A stretch of DNA of 64,000 nucleotides from Candidatus Gastranaerophilales bacterium (GCA_944324455.1 CALUWJ010000003.1:1-64000), one strand, 5' to 3'. Shown: positions 16,077-25,681, counted from the first letter of the stretch. The notes: generated by a model from the sequence alone, not told the origin. Numbers and translations are program-made.

Positions 16077-16883
16077 ATGCAGATTAACAAATTAGATTGT
16101 TCAAGACCTAAACGACACATTAACAATTTTAAGGGTGATATAAATTCAAACAACAGTAAACGATTACGTCGCAAGCATTATGAGCAGATGAGTGATGATG
16201 TGCTAAAAGCCAAAAGTATGGTTAAAGCATATTATGATGTAAAACAAAGTCCAAAAGGACAACTCATAAAAGCTATGCCGGAAATCACAACATCATTATT
16301 AGTAGCAAGTTTAGCATTAACCCAACCCGGGAAACTTTCAGCAAAGGCTGCAGCAGGGTTGGGTTTTTTAGCGCTTTTTAAAAGTTTAAACTCAACGCAA
16401 GATGCTGTAAATAAGGCAGTTGATAAACACTATGAAGAATTTAAGCCTGAAAAAAATACAGAAAAAAATAAATTCGCTCTAAAAACAGCGACTTTTGTTG
16501 CAACAAGTGCTTTGTTGTCAGGTTTAGCTTTTGTTGGTGTAAAAGCCGGTAAAAAAATAGCAAATAAACATTTTAGCCCTGTTGTTAATTTTATACAAAA
16601 AGAATCTGCAAATCTTGCAAATGAAATAAATAATACAAAACTTGGTAAATTTTTTGAAAATAAAGTTATGCCATTCACTCAAAAACACCAAAAAGCTGCA
16701 AGTGTTGTAAAAACTGTTTTACCTTTTGGTGTTTTAGCCGGAGAAATCGGAGCGCAAAGCGCATTATTAAAAAGTGCTAAAAAAGATATGATTAATAAAA
16801 CTTTTGAAAACTATACAAAAGGCAAGTTAATTCAGGAAAAAGCAAGACAAGATTTTGACAGTATAGATGCTATTGAAGTATAG
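16077..16883 (+). CDS. Membrane-associated protein of unknown function
   Basis: 268 residues, no family recognised. The first 40 residues are basic and hydrophilic. Hydrophobic stretches lie near residues 66-105 (PEITTSLLVASLALT, AAAGLGFLALFKSL) and 140-160 (FVATSALLSGLAFVGVKAG), with another around 210-230 (VVKTVLPFGVLAGEIGAQ). The charged remainder is Lys-rich. There is no signal peptide, and association with the inner membrane is inferred. A good Shine-Dalgarno (GAGGAAAT) precedes the ATG. The frame stays open after the stop codon for 29 further codons encoding a hydrophobic segment. Confidence 0.65.
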   Translation: MQINKLDCSRPKRHINNFKGDINSNNSKRLRRKHYEQMSDDVLKAKSMVKAYYDVKQSPKGQLIKAMPEITTSLLVASLALTQPGKLSAKAAAGLGFLALFKSLNSTQDAVNKAVDKHYEEFKPEKNTEKNKFALKTATFVATSALLSGLAFVGVKAGKKIANKHFSPVVNFIQKESANLANEINNTKLGKFFENKVMPFTQKHQKAASVVKTVLPFGVLAGEIGAQSALLKSAKKDMINKTFENYTKGKLIQEKARQDFDSIDAIEV

Positions 16884-16973
16884 GTAAAAAATGCAAAATT
16901 TTTTTACACTTCGCTAAGTATTATTATCGGTTTAATTGCAACAGCAACAGGTTATTATATAATCTCAAAATAA
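16884..16973 (+). other. Hidden hydrophobic mini-frame after the 16077 gene
   Basis: In frame with the upstream gene, directly after its TAG, 29 codons encode a hydrophobic segment including SLSIIIGLIATATGYYIIS. An ATG at 16891 lies in another frame, reads MQNFFTLR and stops. It would enter the hydrophobic frame if the T7 run at 16899-16905 had one more T. It is either a small transmembrane peptide gene broken by a homopolymer change, a slippage site, or stop-codon readthrough. Confidence 0.35.
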
Positions 16974-18272
16974 TTATTCTTTTATTGCACTTAGCATTGC
17001 GATATTTGTCCAAAATAAAAATTGCAACTGAGGTCTAAACCATATAGTATCAAAAAATCCATGACCGATAACAGCAAGCAGCATTAAAATAGTACTCAAA
17101 CACAAAATTTTAGTATTTGTATTTTTTGAATTTAAACATAAATTTAAGCAGGTTTTGATAACTAAAATAATAAAAATAATAAAAGCAATAAGCGCAAATA
17201 TTCCGCTTTCAACTGCTATTTCTAATGGTACACAATATGAACCCAGAGCGTCAAACCCTGATTTCATATATAGACCATATATTTCTCTAAAATTTTGATT
17301 ACCGACACCAATTCCAAAAATCGGGTTATCTAAAAACATATGAATTGCTGATTCATATACATTTAACCTAAAAGAAATAGAACTATCTGCACGAAGCGCA
17401 AAAATTGATTCTATTCTTCTTGATATAGCAGGATTAAAAGTCATAAAGCTAACAAGGGCAACAATTAGAGCAATTGCAATATTTTTATATCTTTTTTTAA
17501 TTTTTGATAATCCGCCTAATTGCTTTTGAATATAATAAATTAAGGCAAAAAACAACATAGGGAAAAATAATAAAAAGCCTAAATATGCACCCCTGCAGCC
17601 TGTAACAATTATTGCAATAATATTAATAAAAAATAAAATGCAATATATTAAAGCTCTTTTTTTATTGTTTTTAGATAAACTATTTAAAATCAAATAAATA
17701 AAGCTTGATAATCCGCACAATAAATATCCCGCAAGCAAATTAGGGTTATATGGTTTTAGTGTTCCATATGCCCTTGAAACAACTTCTTCAGGATTGATAG
17801 ATGTCATATCCTGCCAGCCTGAAATTTCAGTAACACCACCCATATTTTGTGCTATTGCAATAAATGATTCAATGCTCATTAAAATTGCAGTTAAAAATAT
17901 AATTGGAAAAACTTTATTTTTGTTGTCTTTAAAAAATAATACCGCACAAAAGAAAAATAAAGTATAAATAAAAGTTTTAATATACCCATGCAAACTTAAG
18001 CTAAACAAGGTTGAAGCAAACAAGCTGACTGTTACAATTAAAAAATAAATAAATAATGCTTTATGATAATTGTTAAATCTTGGAATACCATCAGATTTAA
18101 AGATGTTTTTAAATATAACTAAAAAACTGAAAAATAAAGCCAATAGCCCCATATATTCACTGTTTAATATTAAAGCAGAAATTAATATTGATAGCAGAAC
18201 AAAGTAAGCTAGGTTATCAATATTTTCCATAAAAAAACTGTTGTTAACGAATTTTTTAATATTATTGAACAT
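16974..18272 (-). CDS. O-antigen ligase/polymerase-family membrane protein
   Basis: 432 residues with about 10-12 hydrophobic segments. A large periplasmic loop contains the ligase-family features GTLKPYNPNLLAGYLL and GCRGAYLGFL. The segment FRLNVYESAIHMFLDNPIFGIGVGNQNFREIY is the characteristic Wzy_C/WaaL region, and HGFFDTIWFRPQLQF ends the loop. It would join or polymerise surface glycan on the periplasmic side. It is the last gene of a minus-strand operon, overlapping the DUF4330 gene by 11 bp. Whether it is ligase or polymerase is not resolved. Confidence 0.88.
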   Translation of the reverse strand: MFNNIKKFVNNSFFMENIDNLAYFVLLSILISALILNSEYMGLLALFFSFLVIFKNIFKSDGIPRFNNYHKALFIYFLIVTVSLFASTLFSLSLHGYIKTFIYTLFFFCAVLFFKDNKNKVFPIIFLTAILMSIESFIAIAQNMGGVTEISGWQDMTSINPEEVVSRAYGTLKPYNPNLLAGYLLCGLSSFIYLILNSLSKNNKKRALIYCILFFINIIAIIVTGCRGAYLGFLLFFPMLFFALIYYIQKQLGGLSKIKKRYKNIAIALIVALVSFMTFNPAISRRIESIFALRADSSISFRLNVYESAIHMFLDNPIFGIGVGNQNFREIYGLYMKSGFDALGSYCVPLEIAVESGIFALIAFIIFIILVIKTCLNLCLNSKNTNTKILCLSTILMLLAVIGHGFFDTIWFRPQLQFLFWTNIAMLSAIKE

Positions 18273-18831
18273 CTTGATTTATCTTTGTGTGTTTATCTAA
18301 ATCTTCATGAACATTATTTGTAGGCACCGGGCTAACAGAAACATTTGATATAACGCCGTTTAGCTTATATTTTGGACCCTCAAGCGTAATTGGAATGCCG
18401 ATTTTTATTTTATTTCCGCCAACTACTGCATCACCATCTTTTGTTATTTTGGCACTATCAACAATCTTAACTAAATAATCATATTGAAAAGGGGTAGATT
18501 CATCATTCACAACAATATAAGGTTTTTTAGAGTTAAGCGATGGAAGCATAATTTTTCTTTTATCAAATTTAACATCTTTGATTTTTAATTTTGTATATGG
18601 AACATTTCTTATAGTAATAAATGTTTCATCACCTGCTTTAAATAGTTGCTCTTTTGCTGTTAAAGAAACGCCTCTTAAATAAATTTCCATCTCAATATCG
18701 CAAGTTGTTTCTATTTGATTAGATGAAGTTGCTCTTTTGCCGTTAAATGTTAAAAATCCAACAATTAAACCGATTAACAAAATACCGACAATCAGATAAT
18801 CAAAAGGTTTTAATTTTTTTATAAAATCCAT
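18262..18831 (-). CDS. DUF4330-like membrane-anchored protein
   Basis: 189 residues: a short cytosolic start, one transmembrane helix (about 13-32, YLIVGILLIGLIVGFLTFNG), then a soluble beta-rich domain presumably outside the membrane. It resembles DUF4330, a family seen in Cyanobacteria, often next to polysaccharide genes. No catalytic residues are evident. It sits between heptose kinase and ligase, so a helper role in glycan export or assembly is plausible. Confidence 0.65.
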   Translation of the reverse strand: MDFIKKLKPFDYLIVGILLIGLIVGFLTFNGKRATSSNQIETTCDIEMEIYLRGVSLTAKEQLFKAGDETFITIRNVPYTKLKIKDVKFDKRKIMLPSLNSKKPYIVVNDESTPFQYDYLVKIVDSAKITKDGDAVVGGNKIKIGIPITLEGPKYKLNGVISNVSVSPVPTNNVHEDLDKHTKINQDVQ

Positions 18832-18850
18832 GCTGTTTCCCTTTTTCTTT

Positions 18851-19855
18851 CTATATAGTTATTTCTTCTTTTAAGTCCTCACAAGTAACTGTGTGACATC
18901 CAAAATATCTAATTACAATACTTGCTGCCAAGTTACCTATTTTCATTGCAATTTCACCACTAAGTCCAGCGCATAAGCCAAGGGCAAAAGCAGCAACAAC
19001 AGTATCGCCTGCTCCTGTTACATCAAAAACTTCCTTTTTATTGTATGCAGGAATTTTTGCAAAAACAATTTCGTCATTTGCTTTTTCAAATAATGCCATA
19101 CCATTTTCACCGCGAGTTAAAAGAACCTTTTGTAAATTTAGTTCTTTCAATAATTTTTCACCTGCAGAAATAAGTGTTGTATCATCTTTAATGAAAAATC
19201 CTGCTTGTTTTTCGCTATCTGGCTGGTTTGGTGTTATTGCATATACTCCTTTATATTTTTCCATATCTTTTTGAATATCTGCAATAACTAAAACATTGTA
19301 TTTTTTTGCTTCTTTAATAGTTGCAGTTATTATATTTTGAGTTAAACAACCTAAATGATAATCAGATAAAATTACACCATCAAAATCTTTAATCGATTTT
19401 TTAATGTTTTCAATAACTTTTGCTTCAATTTCAGAATTAAGAGGAGTTTTTGTTTGTCTATCTATTCTAACTATTTGTTGAGTTATACTTTGATTGCATG
19501 AACCGGAAATTCTTGTTTTTGTAGTTGTTTTTCTGGTTTTATCCAAAACCATTAAATTAGTGTTGATATTTTTTTCTTCTAAAATTCTAAGCAATTCTCG
19601 TCCATAATAATCATCACCATAAACACCTAGAGCACTAACCTTTCCACAATTAAGACTCGAAACATTATTAGCAGCGTTAGATGCTGCACCTAAAATTTTT
19701 TTTGTTTCATAATGTTCTAAAATTAAAACAGGTGCTTCTCTTGAAATGCGTTCAGTATTACCATAAACCATTTCATCAAGAGCAAAATCACCAATAACAA
19801 GAATTTTAGGTTCTTTTAATTTATCTATATATTTAATTAAATCTTTATTTTCCAT
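18851..19855 (-). CDS. rfaE1: D-glycero-beta-D-manno-heptose-7-phosphate kinase
   Basis: PfkB-family sugar kinase of the ADP-heptose pathway for LPS core. 334 residues. Features are VIGDFALDEMVYG, RISREAPVLI, GAASNAANNVSSL, LSDYHLG, ITPNQPD, LTRGENGMALF and the anion-hole/catalytic FDVTGAGDTVVAAFALGL. It consists only of the kinase half, with no C-terminal nucleotidyltransferase, so a separate RfaE2/HldE-C would be needed elsewhere. It is 19 bp upstream of DUF4330 and 35 bp downstream of the GT2 gene in the same operon. Its presence argues for a heptose-containing LPS. Confidence 0.92.
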   Translation of the reverse strand: MENKDLIKYIDKLKEPKILVIGDFALDEMVYGNTERISREAPVLILEHYETKKILGAASNAANNVSSLNCGKVSALGVYGDDYYGRELLRILEEKNINTNLMVLDKTRKTTTKTRISGSCNQSITQQIVRIDRQTKTPLNSEIEAKVIENIKKSIKDFDGVILSDYHLGCLTQNIITATIKEAKKYNVLVIADIQKDMEKYKGVYAITPNQPDSEKQAGFFIKDDTTLISAGEKLLKELNLQKVLLTRGENGMALFEKANDEIVFAKIPAYNKKEVFDVTGAGDTVVAAFALGLCAGLSGEIAMKIGNLAASIVIRYFGCHTVTCEDLKEEITI

Positions 19856-19890
19856 ACAAATCCTCTAGTGGTTTAATATTACCACAAAAT

Positions 19891-20835
19891 TTATTTTTTG
19901 TATTTTTCATTTCTTAATTTATATTGAATATCTTCTAATAATTTTCTATTAATTGAAAACAAATCTCCAATTATTGCCAAAATAAAGCACAAAAAAGAAA
20001 TTACAAAAATTATTGTACATAAAATTAACGATTGTATATGACCTGTGCCGGCATGGTGAAAATAAAACCACAAATATCTAAAAGCAATCAAAAAACCAAA
20101 AAACAAAAAGATAAAAGCATTAATAATAAAAAACCTTGCAGGACGATAAATAATAAAAAAACGAATTAAATTTTTAGCTTGTTTGAATATATAATCAAAC
20201 TCATTTTTAAATAATTTGGACTTACGATTTTTTTGCTCATTAACCCTTATATCAATATTTACAACTTTAAGATTTTTATTTTTAGCTTGAACTAATGTTT
20301 CAATAGTATAACTAAAAGGATTAAAAACATTTATATGCAACAATGCATCCTTTGAAAAAGCTCTAAAACCGCTTGCAGCATCTTTAATATCAATACCCGA
20401 AATTAATTTAACCATCAAAGAGCCAAATTTTTGCATAAACTTTTTAAATATTGAAAAAGTTTTTATATTTTTAATGTCTCTAGCACCCACTACAACATCA
20501 CAATCTTGTTTTAAAATTGGATTAATTAATTTTTCAATATCACAAGCACAATATTGATTATCACCATCAATATTAACTAAAATATCAGCATTAATTTCAA
20601 GCGCGTAATTAACACCTGACATAAAGGTATAAGATAAGCCTTTATTAATTTGAGATTTAATAATTTTATCAACCCCAAAATCATTAGTAATTTTAGCAGT
20701 GTTATCGGTGCTTCCGTCATCAAGAACAACTACATAAATTTTATCAATTCCATCGATTTTTTTTGGCAGTGATTTTAAAACCTCTAAAATGCTGTCTTGC
20801 TCATTAAAACAAGGTATTTGGATAACTAATTTCAT
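19891..20835 (-). CDS. Family 2 glycosyltransferase (DPM1/polyprenyl-phosphate type)
   Basis: 314 residues from the ATG at 20835. The GT-A domain shows IQIPCFNEQDSI, VVLDDGSTDNT, NIDGDNQY, SGFRAFSKDAL and two C-terminal transmembrane helices (about 235-260 and 275-300). Such enzymes transfer sugar from a nucleotide to undecaprenyl phosphate or act on lipid-linked glycan. The upstream TTG at 20853 is rejected: no Shine-Dalgarno is present and a TATAAT box overlaps it, placing the transcript start at the ATG. First gene of the surface-glycan operon. Confidence 0.88.
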   Translation of the reverse strand: MKLVIQIPCFNEQDSILEVLKSLPKKIDGIDKIYVVVLDDGSTDNTAKITNDFGVDKIIKSQINKGLSYTFMSGVNYALEINADILVNIDGDNQYCACDIEKLINPILKQDCDVVVGARDIKNIKTFSIFKKFMQKFGSLMVKLISGIDIKDAASGFRAFSKDALLHINVFNPFSYTIETLVQAKNKNLKVVNIDIRVNEQKNRKSKLFKNEFDYIFKQAKNLIRFFIIYRPARFFIINAFIFLFFGFLIAFRYLWFYFHHAGTGHIQSLILCTIIFVISFLCFILAIIGDLFSINRKLLEDIQYKLRNEKYKK

Positions 20836-20841
20836 AGTGGT

Positions 20842-20847
20842 ATTATA
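20842..20847 (-). promoter_or_regulatory. -10 box for the leaderless GT2 operon mRNA
   Basis: TATAAT on the minus strand, 6 nt before the ATG at 20835. A weak -35 (TTTAAA) lies about 17 bp upstream. On the opposite strand the same bases give TATTAT, a possible divergent -10. Confidence 0.55.
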
Positions 20848-20852
20848 CACCA

Positions 20853-21004
20853 AATGGAGGATATTTAAAAATAAATGTTAAAGAAATAAAAAAGTTGGCA
20901 CGATATAAAAAATGTAAATCAAATTAAAATAATATACACACCATATAACTTTATTGTCATCCTTATTAGAGCCTATTGTATACTTTATACAATAGCTTTT
21001 TTTT
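20853..21004 (+). ncRNA. Possible small RNA divergent from the GT2 gene
   Basis: No open reading frame of note. A possible plus-strand promoter (TTGGAT at 20818-20823, 17 bp, TATTAT at 20841-20846) faces a strong intrinsic terminator at 20974-21004, implying a transcript of about 150 nt. A GGAGG at 20856-20860 precedes only a four-codon frame (ATG at 20875). This is inferred from promoter-terminator geometry alone. Confidence 0.3.
20974..21004 (+). terminator. Intrinsic terminator with no annotated upstream gene
   Basis: TATTGTATA (20974-20982), CTT loop, TATACAATA (20986-20994), then GC and eight T. It reads only on the plus strand, although the flanking genes are both on the minus strand. 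It lies immediately before the 115-bp repeats. Confidence 0.75.
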
Positions 21005-21008
21005 ATGG

Positions 21009-21300
21009 GAGTGCACTAAAACCGTAGCGCGACTGCGCTAGGTTTTAGAAACGACCCCATAGGATGTGAATAATAGCACAGCAAGCGTTGAGCTTGGTGG
21101 GCTATTATGATACTGGACTTAAAGAGTGCACTAAAACCGTAGCGCGACTGCGCTAGGTTTTAGAAACGACCCCATAGGATGTGAATAATAGCACAGCAAG
21201 CGTTGAGCTTGGTGGGCTATTATGATACTGGACTTAAAGAGTGCACTAGAACCGTAGCGCGACTGCGCTAGGTTTTAGAAACGACCCTACAGAATGTGAG
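21009..21300 (+). repeat. Tandem 115-bp structured repeats (about 2.5 copies)
   Basis: Units begin at 21009, 21124 and 21239. The first two are identical, the third diverges after about 50 bp. Each unit has a 14-bp stem with GACT loop and one bulged G (21016-21048 in unit 1) and a second hairpin at 21071-21107. The latter has 7, 2 and 5 bp blocks split by A.G and G.G mismatches and a GTTGA loop. The linker TGATACTGGACTT corresponds to GGATACCGTACCT of the first array. Related in layout and period to bases 1-340. Confidence 0.9.
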
Positions 21301-21337
21301 GGTGTAAAGTTGAAACATTGAGCAAAAGTTTTTATTA

Positions 21338-24300
21338 CTAAATATCCCAGTTGAAACTTTTAATATAATTATCTTTGTTAATATCGCCCATTACTTTAGC
21401 TCTAAAATATCTTGGCTCAGGGTTTTCAATTTCAATTGATGGAATTTTATTTTGTTTTTCAATTGTTTCAAGGTTTCTTTTTTTATCTTTATTACCTGTT
21501 AAGCCGCTAATAAGTTGATTTATTGAAGCGTTACCGACTTTACCAAGTGCATTTGATATATTTTGAGATAGTTTTCCATAAATATCAATGTTTGCATAAT
21601 TTTCTAATATATTATAGTTTCCATCTAAGTATAAGCTTAGATTTTTTCCTTGTGAGAATATTTCAAGCTTTTTAATTTCGCCGTTATCAACGCTTAATTG
21701 CCCTTTTATAGTTTCAAATTCACCTGTTTTATATGGTGTTAATACTTCAATTAAATTATTTAAAGAAAAGCCCAAAAGTCCGTTTTTAAATAAATTTCCT
21801 GCCCTTAAAAGATATTCTAGGGAGCCTAATTTTGGCATTTTTCCTTTGTTTATTGAAAATTCAACCTCTGATTTAACATTTTTGATGTTGTCCGGTGTTT
21901 TAATATTTTTAGCAGTTAAAACAGCTGAACCATTCATTTTGCCATATATTTGATTTTCTAAATTTAAAAATTGCTTAGCTAGAGTATTGGCATCACATCC
22001 TATCATATTAGCGCTTAGAGCTAATTTGGATGAATTCATTCCGTAGCGTCCTTTTGCTGCAATGGTGCCGTTTGCAATATCTAAAATTATATTTTTTAAG
22101 TGAAATTCATTGTCGTTGTAGTTAAAGTTTCCTTTTAGGTTTTGTGCATTAATTTTGCCATAGATTACATCTTTAATATTAAAGCTTCCGTCTTTAATTA
22201 CAATGTCATCGGGCTTTATAAGCAATTCTTGTTTTTTATTGATATCTGTTTTCTGTGATGGAATCATAAGATTGTCTAATAAATCTGCTATATCAATCTT
22301 TTGAGAAACGATATCGATATTATTGATAATATAAGGTGCTTCAAGTTTATTGAGTGCTCTTACATTAAGTGTTAAGTCGCTTTCTTTGTTTTTTGCATTG
22401 ATATTTGCATCTATGAAGCGATTTGAAATGTTTACTTTGATGTTATTGATTTGAGTGTCATATAAAGGTATATCTAAGTCTTGTAAAAATGCCCTGCCGG
22501 TAATTTTTGGTTCTTTATAATTACCGTTTAAACTTATATCGCATTCAAAATTACCTTGTTTTAAAAGTGATTTTTTAAAGACCAGATTTAAAATTCTAAC
22601 ATTAATTGGTGTTGATGTTGAAATTCTAAGATTATTATAAAATATGTCATTGTCTTTTGAAATTGCTTCACCATTTACTTTTAGAGCAGTAATTGGGTTA
22701 ATTTTTGAATTTTGATTTTTAATATATTTGATTAATCTCAGATTATGAATGGTGGCAATATTTTGTTTTACTGTAACCTTGCCTGCAATTTCTCTATCAT
22801 GGTTTGTATCGCCAAAATTTGCTCCGCTAAAATAAAGGTCTGAATTTCTTGGGATTTTAGCTGAAAAATCAATTCGATAATCATTCATATTACCTTTGAA
22901 ACTTCCCTTTAGAGGGATTTCTCCTGAAATTTTAACAGGGTATGTCAGATAGGGATTAATAATATTATCGCAAGTTATTTCATTTGCAATAGTTGAAAAA
23001 TCAGCGCTTAACTCTTTTTTATTAAATATATCTTTAACTTGAGCATTAATAAATACAGGCATAGATTCATAATCTATATTTAGTGAATTAAGTTTGATGT
23101 CGTTATTTTTTAGAATGATTTTTCCTGATTTTAGTTTGCTTGATGTTACTTTGATTTTAGGTATAATTTGATTTAATTTGTTAAGATTAACATCTTTTAA
23201 ATATACAATTAAGTCGCCTTTTGGAGTTTTAGAAACAAAATTATCAATATAACCTTTTATTTTGATATTGCCTTGAGCAATAACTGCATCAAAATTATCA
23301 AAAATCAGTTTATTTTCTTTTATTTTGATTGTTCCTGAATTAAATAGAATATTTTTATTTTCTTCGCTGTTTAAGCCTGTAATATATCCGTTGTTTTTTA
23401 TATTATCAAAATTAATATTATTTATATTGATTGAACCATTTGAATTTATATTCATTTTTGAATAGAAATTAATTTCAGAAAGATTGGATATTAATTTTCG
23501 GGCAGAACTATTTAAAAATGTTGCATTTTTAGCTTCATTTAAAATATCCTTAAAAGATATTTTATTTGATGAAATATTGCTGTTGAACTGCACAATTCCG
23601 TCTTCTGCAATTTTTTCTATTGGTGTTGGAGAGTTAAATTTTAAATTAAATTTTGAATTATTAATAAATAATTCAAAAAATCCTGCTTGGTTTGAGCCAA
23701 AATTAAGCATGCCTGTAATATTTTTAGCTCCTAATCCATTTTTTAGGATGATTTTATTATTGTTTAAATTTAAATTTCCGCTTAGTGCTAATGTGTTTAA
23801 AAATTCTTTATTTTCGTAATCATCAATTCTGCCTTTAAGATTTATTTTTGCACTCATTATTCCGCTTGTTGCGGCAATTTGTTTTGTCAATGGCAAATAT
23901 GGTTTTGAAATAAGGCTATTATTAAATATTTTTAAAATGCTTGCCATTCTGGCATTTGTAATATTTGTATTTAAATCAACTTCGCCTTTGGTGTTGCCTT
24001 TTCCTACTAAAAGAAAATTAGCACCATCCATTTTTCCTTTGATTTCTTTAAAAATTAAATCTCTGTCATTAAAAATAAGTTTGCAATTACCGTTAATTAA
24101 TTTAGCGTCAAGTCCTTCAATTTTAGCTGAAGCATTTCTTGCTTCGAAATTGCCAAAAATTTGAGCATCTTTAATTGTACCTTGTGTTTTAATATCAATA
24201 TTTCCATAGCCAGATATTTCCATAATCGGAACAGGGCCTATATTAAAGCCTATTATTTGTTGGATAGGCACAAGGTATAATTTTGCAAATGCTAAATCTA

Positions 24301-25681
24301 TATTTTTGGTGGATTTAACGGAATATTTTCCATATAAGGAATCATCAAGATTAGATATTCCATCTACAATTACATATTCGTTTTGAGGAGTATAAACTCT
24401 TGTATATACTCTCATTTTGTCTTTCATAAATATTACATTTACATCATTTTGTATAAAAGATTTTGGATAATTTGGAATATAAATATTTTCGGCTTTTAAA
24501 TTTCCTGTTATATCAACAGGTGTAAAGCTTTTAACAGTCATATTGCCCTTTAGTGTTGCAAAAAAGTTTGATTTTTTAAGAGTAGGAATTCCTTTTGGGC
24601 GGTAATATATTAAATTATCCGGTAAAAAATACAAAAATTTGTTTAGCTGAGTATTATTTAAAACAATATTTATATCAGGTTTTAAATCTTTTGAAAATAT
24701 TTTTTCAATTTTTCCTTTAGATTTAACATCTAATCCTTCTGATAAAATATCAAAATTAGAAAATTCTAATGTATTATTTTCAATGTTAAATAATGAATTT
24801 ATTTTAATATCTTGATATGGTGCAACTATTTTGTTGTTGGTAAGTTTAATAGTCGGTTTTTTAATAGATATTATAAGGTTTTTATTAAAATCATTACCTT
24901 TGTTTGATTGAATATTTAAATTGAGCATGCCGTTAAAACTCAATATATCTTTTGAGATATATTTCTTAACAAGATCGTTAAATATATATAAATTTACATC
25001 ATTTAAACCTATATTTAAGCCAATATCTTTTGAACTTTTAAAAGGGTATTTTGAATTGATATCTATGTTTAATTTTGCAATTTGTTCTTTTGAATTAATT
25101 AAAGTTGTAATTTTTCCTTTTTGAGAAAGTCTAAAAACTTTATGTTTTTTTGAAATATCTATATTTGTATTATAAAGACAAAGTTTGGTTTTGCTTTTGA
25201 TTTTGTATTCGTCAATAAAAGTAAGATTTATATTGTTTATTTTTGAAACAAGTCTTGAAATTGTAATGTCTGAATTTTTAAATTTTTCCAGTTCTTTTGT
25301 GTTTATTGCTTTTAGAAGATCTATTTCTCCCTTTTCGTTTCTTGATAAAACCATTGCTATTTCTTCAATTGTCATATCTTTTATATTTATTTTTTTAACA
25401 ATTAAGCTGAATGGTTTTATTGTAATGTTTGGATTTTTGATTACGGCAAATTTTATGGATTTATTTTTATTATATATATTTATACAATTTGCGCTGAAAA
25501 TTAAATCTAATTTTGAATTAAAAGAAAGATTTGATTTTTCTATTTGCAGTTTTAAACCTGTGTTTTTTTCAAAAATATCTTCTATATTACTGATTGAAAT
25601 TGCGTTTTTAATAAAACCCAAAATAAAAATGAGAATTAATAAAATCAATGTTAATATTGAATATTTTTGTTTGTTTGTCAT
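21338..25681 (-). CDS. Giant AsmA/TamB-like envelope protein
   Basis: About 1447 residues from the ATG at 25681, chosen because GAGG lies 6-10 nt upstream. An in-frame ATG at 25720 has no such site. One N-terminal transmembrane helix (about 8-28) is followed by more than 1,400 residues of repetitive beta-strand sequence rich in Asn, Lys and Ile, typical of AsmA-like bridge proteins. The C-terminal region (LEYLLRAGNLFKNGLLGFSL, FETIKGQL, IDIYGKL, YFRAKVMGDI) matches the end of the protein at 29896-33264, so the two are paralogs. The family forms hydrophobic troughs that carry phospholipid between membranes or aid outer-membrane assembly. That function is inferred here. Confidence 0.82.
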   Translation of the reverse strand: MTNKQKYSILTLILLILIFILGFIKNAISISNIEDIFEKNTGLKLQIEKSNLSFNSKLDLIFSANCINIYNKNKSIKFAVIKNPNITIKPFSLIVKKINIKDMTIEEIAMVLSRNEKGEIDLLKAINTKELEKFKNSDITISRLVSKINNINLTFIDEYKIKSKTKLCLYNTNIDISKKHKVFRLSQKGKITTLINSKEQIAKLNIDINSKYPFKSSKDIGLNIGLNDVNLYIFNDLVKKYISKDILSFNGMLNLNIQSNKGNDFNKNLIISIKKPTIKLTNNKIVAPYQDIKINSLFNIENNTLEFSNFDILSEGLDVKSKGKIEKIFSKDLKPDINIVLNNTQLNKFLYFLPDNLIYYRPKGIPTLKKSNFFATLKGNMTVKSFTPVDITGNLKAENIYIPNYPKSFIQNDVNVIFMKDKMRVYTRVYTPQNEYVIVDGISNLDDSLYGKYSVKSTKNIDLAFAKLYLVPIQQIIGFNIGPVPIMEISGYGNIDIKTQGTIKDAQIFGNFEARNASAKIEGLDAKLINGNCKLIFNDRDLIFKEIKGKMDGANFLLVGKGNTKGEVDLNTNITNARMASILKIFNNSLISKPYLPLTKQIAATSGIMSAKINLKGRIDDYENKEFLNTLALSGNLNLNNNKIILKNGLGAKNITGMLNFGSNQAGFFELFINNSKFNLKFNSPTPIEKIAEDGIVQFNSNISSNKISFKDILNEAKNATFLNSSARKLISNLSEINFYSKMNINSNGSININNINFDNIKNNGYITGLNSEENKNILFNSGTIKIKENKLIFDNFDAVIAQGNIKIKGYIDNFVSKTPKGDLIVYLKDVNLNKLNQIIPKIKVTSSKLKSGKIILKNNDIKLNSLNIDYESMPVFINAQVKDIFNKKELSADFSTIANEITCDNIINPYLTYPVKISGEIPLKGSFKGNMNDYRIDFSAKIPRNSDLYFSGANFGDTNHDREIAGKVTVKQNIATIHNLRLIKYIKNQNSKINPITALKVNGEAISKDNDIFYNNLRISTSTPINVRILNLVFKKSLLKQGNFECDISLNGNYKEPKITGRAFLQDLDIPLYDTQINNIKVNISNRFIDANINAKNKESDLTLNVRALNKLEAPYIINNIDIVSQKIDIADLLDNLMIPSQKTDINKKQELLIKPDDIVIKDGSFNIKDVIYGKINAQNLKGNFNYNDNEFHLKNIILDIANGTIAAKGRYGMNSSKLALSANMIGCDANTLAKQFLNLENQIYGKMNGSAVLTAKNIKTPDNIKNVKSEVEFSINKGKMPKLGSLEYLLRAGNLFKNGLLGFSLNNLIEVLTPYKTGEFETIKGQLSVDNGEIKKLEIFSQGKNLSLYLDGNYNILENYANIDIYGKLSQNISNALGKVGNASINQLISGLTGNKDKKRNLETIEKQNKIPSIEIENPEPRYFRAKVMGDINKDNYIKSFNWDI

